From Pusillimonas sp. UBA6240 (GTDB lineage Bacteria > Pseudomonadota > Gammaproteobacteria > Burkholderiales > Burkholderiaceae_B): a DNA stretch of 18,603 nucleotides. Position numbers and translations under genes: made by a program. Shown in pieces: positions 13,845 through 18,603 of the stretch. Position 1 is the first letter of the stretch; each line of letters starts with the position of its first letter. Under the pieces are notes generated by a model. That model was not told the origin of the DNA, ran no database searches, and saw only the letters and a program-made list of their open reading frames with translations. The stretch is from NCBI GenBank assembly GCA_002441445.1, contig DJWC01000090.1:1552-20154 (forward strand). Reading direction: 5' to 3'.

Positions 13845-15562
13845 TGATCAGTCTCTGGACCAGACGGAAAGCCGCAAGGCGCTGGGAAGCCCGCCCCGAT
13901 GCGATACGCCGGCGTTTCGACGCGGCGGAGGCCGTGCCTATTTCCAATGCCGATGAACTGGCCGCCATGGCGCCGGGCTTTCGGCGCTCCCTGAGCGCGC
14001 AGTTCGGTGTCGAAGCCCTGGCCGGCCGTCTCAACCCGGTCCAGCTGCAGGATGACAGCGTGGCGATTTTTGCGCTCGCCGAGCATGTGGCCGGCGACCA
14101 GGCCGACGAGCTGGCCCGCCGCATCGCCATATCGGGCTATACGCCGGCCCGGCCCGCCCGCTATGTGCTGGCCGCTCCCTTATTGCTGGCGATAGCTCGC
14201 CAGCAAATCACCGCGGGCTCGTTGTCCGGCGCGGCGGATGCGCCATGGGAGCAGGCCCGCACCGCGCTGGCGCATGCCTTCCAGGATTTGATCGAATGGG
14301 GGGTCAGGCATGGCGCCAGCGACATACACCTGAATCTGCGGCTGCAAGAGGCCGAATCCGAAGTCAAGTACACCATTTGCGGCCGCTATCTGGCGCCGGA
14401 GCGTTTCCGGCGCATGCCGACCAGCACCCTGCTGGATATGCTGTCGGTGGCCTGGATGGATATACGCGGCGGCAATGGCGCGGTATTCGATCCCCACACC
14501 GAGCAGCAGGGCAGCATGGCGAGGCGGGTGGATGGGCGCGAAGTCATGCTGCGCTGGGCCTCGCTGGCCGCTGAGGCCGGCCCCAGCGTCTGCCTCAGGC
14601 TGCTCCAGCGGGATGCGGCCGCCCGGCTGCCCGACCTTGAACAACTGGGCTATCTGCCCGACCAGATACAGCTCATCGACCGCGTCATGCTGTCCGAAGG
14701 CGGCGCGGTCGTCTTTGCCGGAACAGTGGGTTCGGGCAAATCCACCAGCCTGGCCTCCCTGATCGCGCGCCTGCCGGGGCATCGCAAGGTCGTCACCATG
14801 GAAGACCCGGTCGAATATGAGATACCCGGCGCCATCCAGAACAGCCTGGCCCGCAGCCTGGACGCCGACGCGCACGACAGCTATGCCGCCAAACTGCGTG
14901 CCCTCAAGCGCTCCGCCATGAGCGACGTCCTGCTTGGGGAAGTGCGCGATCGCGAAACCGGGCGCGCCTTCATGGACCTCGCGGGCGCGGGAGTGAACGT
15001 CTACACCACCGTGCATGCGCCGTCCGCGGCTTTGATTCCGCAAAGGCTGGCGTCCGACTTCATCGGCGTGTCGCGGGATTTCCTGGCAACGCCGGGCATG
15101 CTCAAGCTGCTGGTATTCCAGGCGCTGCTTCCGGCGCTCTGCCGGCACTGCGCATGGCCCGTACAGCGGCTGCTCGAGACCGGCGGGGAGCATCTGGATG
15201 GCCGGCGCCTGAGCGGCAGACAGTGGGCGGAATGGCTGGAAGGCGTGCAGGCGCTGTATTCCGGCGACATCAGCAATCTGCGCATACGTAACCCGCAGGG
15301 TTGCGGCACGTGCCGGCAGCCTTCCTTGCCCGAATTGAATGGCTATGCGGGCCGCAGCGTGGCCGCCGAAATCCTGGAGCCGGGGCTGGGCGGGCAGCCT
15401 TCCCGCTCGGCCATGGATTGCGCCATGCTCAAGGCGTTCCGGGGCGATATAGATCCGCGCGATATCGAAGTGCGCTTCCATGCATTCGAGACACAGCGCC
15501 TGAAAACCAGCGGGGGCGGCGCCGGCCTTGCGCCGGCGCCGCGCTTATGGGCCGTGACATGA
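13844..15562 (+). CDS. pilQ: PilQ-family type IVb pilus assembly ATPase (GspE/PilB superfamily)
   Basis: The 572-residue protein is a secretion-type ATPase. GASDIHLNLRLQEAESE marks the N2 domain. The Walker A is G293-T-V-G-S-G-K299-S-T, the Asp box is TMEDPVEYE, the Walker B region is LLGE366VRD, and the His box holds H391 (YTTVHAP). A tetracysteine zinc module is formed by C433/C436 and C487/C490. It hydrolyses ATP at the inner membrane to drive PilS addition. The ATG is within TAATG, sharing a base with the pilP stop, so translation is probably coupled. An upstream extension of the frame runs over pilP and is rejected. No second ATPase of the retraction type is present in the window. Confidence 0.92.
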   Translation: MISLWTRRKAARRWEARPDAIRRRFDAAEAVPISNADELAAMAPGFRRSLSAQFGVEALAGRLNPVQLQDDSVAIFALAEHVAGDQADELARRIAISGYTPARPARYVLAAPLLLAIARQQITAGSLSGAADAPWEQARTALAHAFQDLIEWGVRHGASDIHLNLRLQEAESEVKYTICGRYLAPERFRRMPTSTLLDMLSVAWMDIRGGNGAVFDPHTEQQGSMARRVDGREVMLRWASLAAEAGPSVCLRLLQRDAAARLPDLEQLGYLPDQIQLIDRVMLSEGGAVVFAGTVGSGKSTSLASLIARLPGHRKVVTMEDPVEYEIPGAIQNSLARSLDADAHDSYAAKLRALKRSAMSDVLLGEVRDRETGRAFMDLAGAGVNVYTTVHAPSAALIPQRLASDFIGVSRDFLATPGMLKLLVFQALLPALCRHCAWPVQRLLETGGEHLDGRRLSGRQWAEWLEGVQALYSGDISNLRIRNPQGCGTCRQPSLPELNGYAGRSVAAEILEPGLGGQPSRSAMDCAMLKAFRGDIDPRDIEVRFHAFETQRLKTSGGGAGLAPAPRLWAVT

Positions 15563-16692
15563 TGACTGCCGATCCGCCGGCGTACCGCGCATCATGGTGG
15601 CGGTCGATCAGGCTGGCCTTCGACAGGCAGCGCTTTCTTGCGCTGCGCGCCGATTACTACGACTACCTTGCCTGTCTGCTCGGCGGCATGCAAGGCCGCC
15701 GCAGCCTGAAGGATGTCTTTGAAATGGACGCGCGCCGATACGGGCCTTCGTCTGTGCGGGGCCGGCTGTCGGCGTATTGGGCCCTGGCCTATCAGGCGGC
15801 GGGGGGCGACTTGCACGCCACCTGGCAGGGCAGTGTGCCCGACAGCGAACTCGCGCTGGTACGCAGCGCCCAGGCGTTCGGCAATACGGCCCTGATCAGG
15901 ACGCTGGACGAATTGGCCGCCGCCGTGCGCCTGACGCAGCAAGCCCGGGGCATACTCGTATCCACCTTGTGGACCGCGGGTTTTGCCATGTTCTCCCTGC
16001 TTGCCATGGTGCTGGCCGTGCCGTGGTTCACGGCTCCGCGCCTGCAGCAGGTATTTTCCGGCCTGCCGCGCGACTATCACGGGCCCCTGGCCCGGGCGCT
16101 CTGGCGCTTCGCCGATCAGGTGCACGCGCACGCTCCTCTGGCGATCGTGCTGGCGGCCGCGGCGGTCTATTTGGTGCTTTGGTCCCTGCCCAACGCCGTC
16201 GGCTCCTTGCGCCGCATGCTGGACCGGCACGGCGTCTGGCGGCTGTATCGCCATCTTTGCGCCCTGCGTTTCCTCGGCCTGCTGGCCATTTTGCTGCGCA
16301 AAGATGCGGGCGGGGCGGTGCAGTGGCGCGCCGCGCTGGCCGCGCAAGGGGGCGGCGCCACGCCATGGATGGCCAGCCACATACAGCGCATGCTGGCGCG
16401 CGTCGATGGAGGCATGGCCGGCGCCCAGGCGCTGGATACGGGCCTGCTCGACCGCGAGCTGTTCTGGTTTTTCTGCGACATGGTCATGGCGCGCGGCTTG
16501 CCGGCCGGCCTGGCGCTGTCCGTGCAGCGCCTGCGCAATCAAATATTGGGGGAAGTGGCCCGGCAGGCCATGGCCTTGCGCTGGGGCATGTTGCTGGGCT
16601 GCCTGGCCAGCCTGATGGCGCTCTGCGTGTGGCACTACGCCGTGATCGATGAACTGCGGCGTTCCCTGATGCTTTTCTACGCAGGTCAATAG
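15559..16692 (+). CDS. pilR: PilR-family inner-membrane platform protein (GspF superfamily)
   Basis: From the ATG in the ATGA overlap with pilQ, the protein has 377 residues. ATGs at 15547 and 15562 are also possible. Three hydrophobic segments (about 132-156, 193-211 and 342-361) and two GspF-like helical domains (about 30-130 and 235-340) fit the T2SS-F family. Landmarks such as DYYDYLACLLGGMQGRRSLK and LDRELFWFFCDMVMARGLPA are typical of R64-type PilR. It anchors the ATPase and organises pilin entry. A hairpin straddles its stop codon, before the strong pilS ribosome site. Confidence 0.87.
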   Translation: MMTADPPAYRASWWRSIRLAFDRQRFLALRADYYDYLACLLGGMQGRRSLKDVFEMDARRYGPSSVRGRLSAYWALAYQAAGGDLHATWQGSVPDSELALVRSAQAFGNTALIRTLDELAAAVRLTQQARGILVSTLWTAGFAMFSLLAMVLAVPWFTAPRLQQVFSGLPRDYHGPLARALWRFADQVHAHAPLAIVLAAAAVYLVLWSLPNAVGSLRRMLDRHGVWRLYRHLCALRFLGLLAILLRKDAGGAVQWRAALAAQGGGATPWMASHIQRMLARVDGGMAGAQALDTGLLDRELFWFFCDMVMARGLPAGLALSVQRLRNQILGEVARQAMALRWGMLLGCLASLMALCVWHYAVIDELRRSLMLFYAGQ

Positions 16693-16701
16693 GGACCTGC
16701 G
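16680..16701 (+). terminator. Hairpin at the pilR stop (attenuator or RNA-processing candidate)
   Basis: CGCAGGTC (16680-16687) pairs with GACCTGCG (16694-16701), an 8-bp perfect stem around AATAGG. CATTTTCC follows. The stem contains the pilR stop codon and ends 8 bases before the pilS ribosome site. It could set the ratio of major pilin message to the upstream genes by partial termination or by protecting a processed 5' end. Confidence 0.4.
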
Positions 16702-16709
16702 CATTTTCC

Positions 16710-16715
16710 AAGGAG
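16710..16715 (+). promoter_or_regulatory. Strong ribosome binding site of pilS
   Basis: AAGGAG lies 5 bases before the pilS ATG. It is the best-formed Shine-Dalgarno sequence in the pilus operon, fitting the need for abundant major pilin. Confidence 0.75.
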
Positions 16716-16720
16716 TCTAC

Positions 16721-17284
16721 ATGTCCGCCGATATCCAAACCGCCCAACAGGGTTTTTCACTGATCGAGGTATCCATCGTCACGGCCATCGTGCTGCTCAT
16801 GGCCATCATCGGCGTGCCGGCCATAGGCGGCTATGTCGTTGAAAACAAGGTGCCCAAGGTGGGCGAAGAGCTGGCCCGCTTCATCCTGCAAACCAAGGTG
16901 AACGCGCCCGGCGGCACAGCTGCGCCTTATTCCGGTATCGATACATCGAATTTCGCCAATATGGTGCGCGGATCCAGCGTCTTTTCGCTGACGGGCACGG
17001 AATCGGCCGCCCGCGTCCTGCATGGGCTGGGAACCGACGGAGAGGTGGCCGTCGCCGAGGCTGCCTCCGGCGCCGCGTTTTCCATCACCCTGTCCAAAGT
17101 CCACCATGCGGCCTGCCCATCCATCGCTTCCGTCATGCAAAGGGTGGCGGATATCATCACCGTGGCGGCGGAAGGGCAGGCCGCCACCACGGTCAAGGAT
17201 GCCAACACCTCTTACAGCGCACTGGCGACGGAATCCCGCTGCGGCAAGGGCGATATCAATACCTTTGTCTTTACCGCAAGCTAG
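16721..17284 (+). CDS. pilS: PilS-family type IVb major prepilin
   Basis: The 187-residue protein has the type IV prepilin signature: an 11-residue leader, then G11 and F12-S-L-I-E16 (glutamate at +5). A hydrophobic helix, VSIVTAIVLLMAIIGVPAIGG, follows. The globular part has two cysteines, C132 and C174, which could close a pilin disulfide loop. A prepilin peptidase would cut after G11; the mature protein would be about 176 residues. The PilS assignment rests on its place after pilR and before pilV. The leader is shorter than the 20-30 residues usual for type IVb pilins. No peptidase gene is in the window. Confidence 0.88.
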   Translation: MSADIQTAQQGFSLIEVSIVTAIVLLMAIIGVPAIGGYVVENKVPKVGEELARFILQTKVNAPGGTAAPYSGIDTSNFANMVRGSSVFSLTGTESAARVLHGLGTDGEVAVAEAASGAAFSITLSKVHHAACPSIASVMQRVADIITVAAEGQAATTVKDANTSYSALATESRCGKGDINTFVFTAS

Positions 17285-17291
17285 GGCCGCT

Positions 17292-18323
17292 ATGCAAATC
17301 CGAACGCAGCGCGGCTACCTGCTGCTGGAGCTGCTGGCGGCCATGCTGCTGGCGACGCTGCTGGCCGTCTGGGCGGTCGATGCGATGGTGGGCAGGATCA
17401 ATGACGCGGCGGCCCAAGCCAGCGCCGCCTGGATGCTGTCGCTGCGGGATGCGTCGCGCCACTACCTGGAGCGCCATGGCGAAGCCCTGAAAAGCGCGGT
17501 CCATGCCGCCGACCTGCTCGACAAAGGGTATGCCGACTGGTCGGCGCCCGCCTTGGCCGAATTGCGGGCGGATGGCCTGCTGCCGGCCGGCTTCCCCGGC
17601 CGCGCGGCGCTGGCGGGCGCCAGGGTAAGGGTCTTTCGCAGCGCCGCCTGTCCGGGCCCGGGCTGCCGCCTCGATGCGCTGGTCCATAGCGATGCGCCTT
17701 TGGTCCGCGCCCCGGCCGGGCCCGTCGACGAGCAGGCGGTGGCCCAGTGGATGCTGGCCAGCCAGGGCTGGGGCGGTTCGGTACGGGCGGCCCAGCCCGA
17801 TCTGATCGGCGGCGCGGCCTTCCGGTTTCCAAACCCGCCCTGGCCGGGCGCCGCCCTGCCGCCCGGGACAGTGGCTTTGACGGTCGCCGGGGCGGTCGCG
17901 CAGTCGCAAGACAGCGATTTCCTGCGCGTGGGCGATCATCGCGATCCGGATTTCCAGGGTCCCGCGTCGGTCCAGGGTGATGTCTCGACAGGCGGCGACC
18001 TGCGCATCGCCCGGCATCTGCACTTGGGTTCGCAGGCCATGTTGTATGCGGCCTGCGGCCAGGAGGGCGCGGTAAGCAGGGAAGCGGAGGGCGGGCTGGC
18101 GATTTGCCGCGGCGGCTCGTGGCGCACGGCCAGCCGCAGCGGCGGCGGCGGGTTTTCCGTCAATCAGATGCGCGGCTGCTACAGCAATCAGGGGGCGTCC
18201 ACCGCCAATCCTCTTACGGGCAGCTGTTCCTGTCCGGTGGGCTCCGCCATGGTGCAGATTTCCGACAGCGGCCCGCAGGCCTTTCCCGAGGGCCGCACCC
18301 TGGGTTATCTGTGCCTGGATTGA
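17292..18323 (+). CDS. pilV: PilV-family minor tip pilin with a single fixed C-terminus
   Basis: From the ATG 7 bases after the pilS stop, the protein has 343 residues. It begins as a prepilin, with G8 and Y9-L-L-L-E13 (glutamate at +5) and a hydrophobic helix to about 28. The middle resembles the constant region of shufflon PilV proteins. It ends with C255 and C272 in ACGQEGAVSREAEGGLAICR and then GGSWR, which in R64 PilV lies at the junction with the exchangeable tip. The remaining 64 residues hold C296, C312, C314 and C341 (RGCYSNQG, GSCSCPVGSAM). PilV sits at the pilus tip and recognises recipient or host surface glycans. No recombinase gene or alternative C-terminal cassette follows; alaS begins 63 bases later. 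Confidence 0.82.
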   Translation: MQIRTQRGYLLLELLAAMLLATLLAVWAVDAMVGRINDAAAQASAAWMLSLRDASRHYLERHGEALKSAVHAADLLDKGYADWSAPALAELRADGLLPAGFPGRAALAGARVRVFRSAACPGPGCRLDALVHSDAPLVRAPAGPVDEQAVAQWMLASQGWGGSVRAAQPDLIGGAAFRFPNPPWPGAALPPGTVALTVAGAVAQSQDSDFLRVGDHRDPDFQGPASVQGDVSTGGDLRIARHLHLGSQAMLYAACGQEGAVSREAEGGLAICRGGSWRTASRSGGGGFSVNQMRGCYSNQGASTANPLTGSCSCPVGSAMVQISDSGPQAFPEGRTLGYLCLD

Positions 18324-18350
18324 TATCCGTGCGTCGACTGGCTCTATAAT
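18320..18350 (+). promoter_or_regulatory. Sigma-70 promoter for alaS
   Basis: A perfect TATAAT (18345-18350) lies 36 bases before the alaS ATG. TTGATA (18320-18325), five of six bases of the -35 consensus, is 19 bases upstream of it and overlaps the pilV stop codon. The spacer is two bases longer than optimal. This is the best sigma-70 promoter visible in the window. Confidence 0.65.
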
Positions 18351-18386
18351 GACTGGTTACCCATATTCACGCCCGTATTTTCCCCA

Positions 18387-18603
18387 ATGAAAACCTCCGA
18401 GATACGTCAGAAGTTCTTGTCCTTTTTTGAATCCAAGGGGCATCAGATCGTGCCGTCGTCGTCGCTGGTGCCCGCCAACGACCCCACGCTGCTGTTCACC
18501 AATTCCGGCATGGTGCAGTTCAAGGACGTATTCACCGGACAGGACACGCGCGCCTATACTCGCGCAGTGTCGTCGCAACGCTGCGTGCGCGCCGGCGGCA
18601 AGC
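18387..18603 (+). CDS. alaS: Alanyl-tRNA synthetase, N-terminal 72 codons (partial)
   Basis: The frame starts MKTSEIRQKFLSFFESKGHQ and continues through DPTLLFTNSGMVQFKDVF to SSQRCVRAGGK at the right edge. These are the class II catalytic-core motifs of AlaRS. The enzyme charges tRNA-Ala with alanine in the cytoplasm. The gene is truncated by the window (72 of roughly 870 codons). No clear Shine-Dalgarno precedes the ATG. The gene has its own promoter just upstream and is not expected to be functionally linked to the pilus genes. Confidence 0.96.
   Translation, partial: MKTSEIRQKFLSFFESKGHQIVPSSSLVPANDPTLLFTNSGMVQFKDVFTGQDTRAYTRAVSSQRCVRAGGK

Noticed and set aside
18100..18386. Shufflon recombination sites near the end of pilV
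   Set aside because: I looked for inverted 19-base sfx-like repeats and alternative tails and saw none; alaS follows directly.

Overview
The window is high-GC bacterial chromosome from a betaproteobacterium. It most resembles Burkholderiales, probably Alcaligenaceae (Bordetella/Achromobacter-like). This rests on recognised protein sequences (Rho, TrxA, ParE, ParC, AlaS) and gene order, not on a database search. The housekeeping genes at both ends (trxA-rho on the left, alaS on the right) indicate chromosome rather than plasmid.

Layout, left to right. (1) 1-555, minus strand: trxA followed by the 5' end of rho, a conserved pair. A 77-base junction holds a hairpin and a pyrimidine tract just before the rho start. 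(2) 556-787: divergent intergenic region. (3) 788-5119, plus strand: parE and parC, the two subunits of topoisomerase IV. parE has a TTG start. parC sits behind a possible 10-codon leader peptide that overlaps its start. (4) 5223-8908, plus strand: a 2Fe-2S/FAD/NAD reductase, a DadA-like amino-acid dehydrogenase, and 8 bases further an exported family-1 solute-binding protein with no permease genes nearby. (5) 8909-9304: gene-free, with an array of about eight degenerate 14-base tandem repeats and a perfect 14-bp hairpin. (6) 9305-18323, plus strand: a compact R64/TCP-type type IVb pilus operon, pilL(tcpQ)-pilN-pilO-pilP-pilQ-pilR-pilS-pilV. Most junctions overlap or nearly touch. (7) 18387-18603: the 5' end of alaS, whose promoter overlaps the pilV stop codon.

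How the pilus genes work together (family knowledge plus order here): PilN is the outer-membrane secretin lipoprotein. The PilL/TcpQ-type lipoprotein and PilP are its periplasmic partners. PilO and PilR form the inner-membrane platform, PilQ is the assembly ATPase, PilS the major pilin and PilV the minor tip pilin. The window has no prepilin peptidase (PilU), lytic transglycosylase (PilT) or PilM. Pilin processing must therefore rely on an enzyme encoded elsewhere.

The most noteworthy points are the minimal chromosomal type IVb pilus locus with one fixed PilV tip, the in-frame 15-base repeats in pilL, the 14-base non-coding tandem array before the operon, the two-frame overlap at pilO/pilP, and unusual initiation signals at parE, parC and rho.
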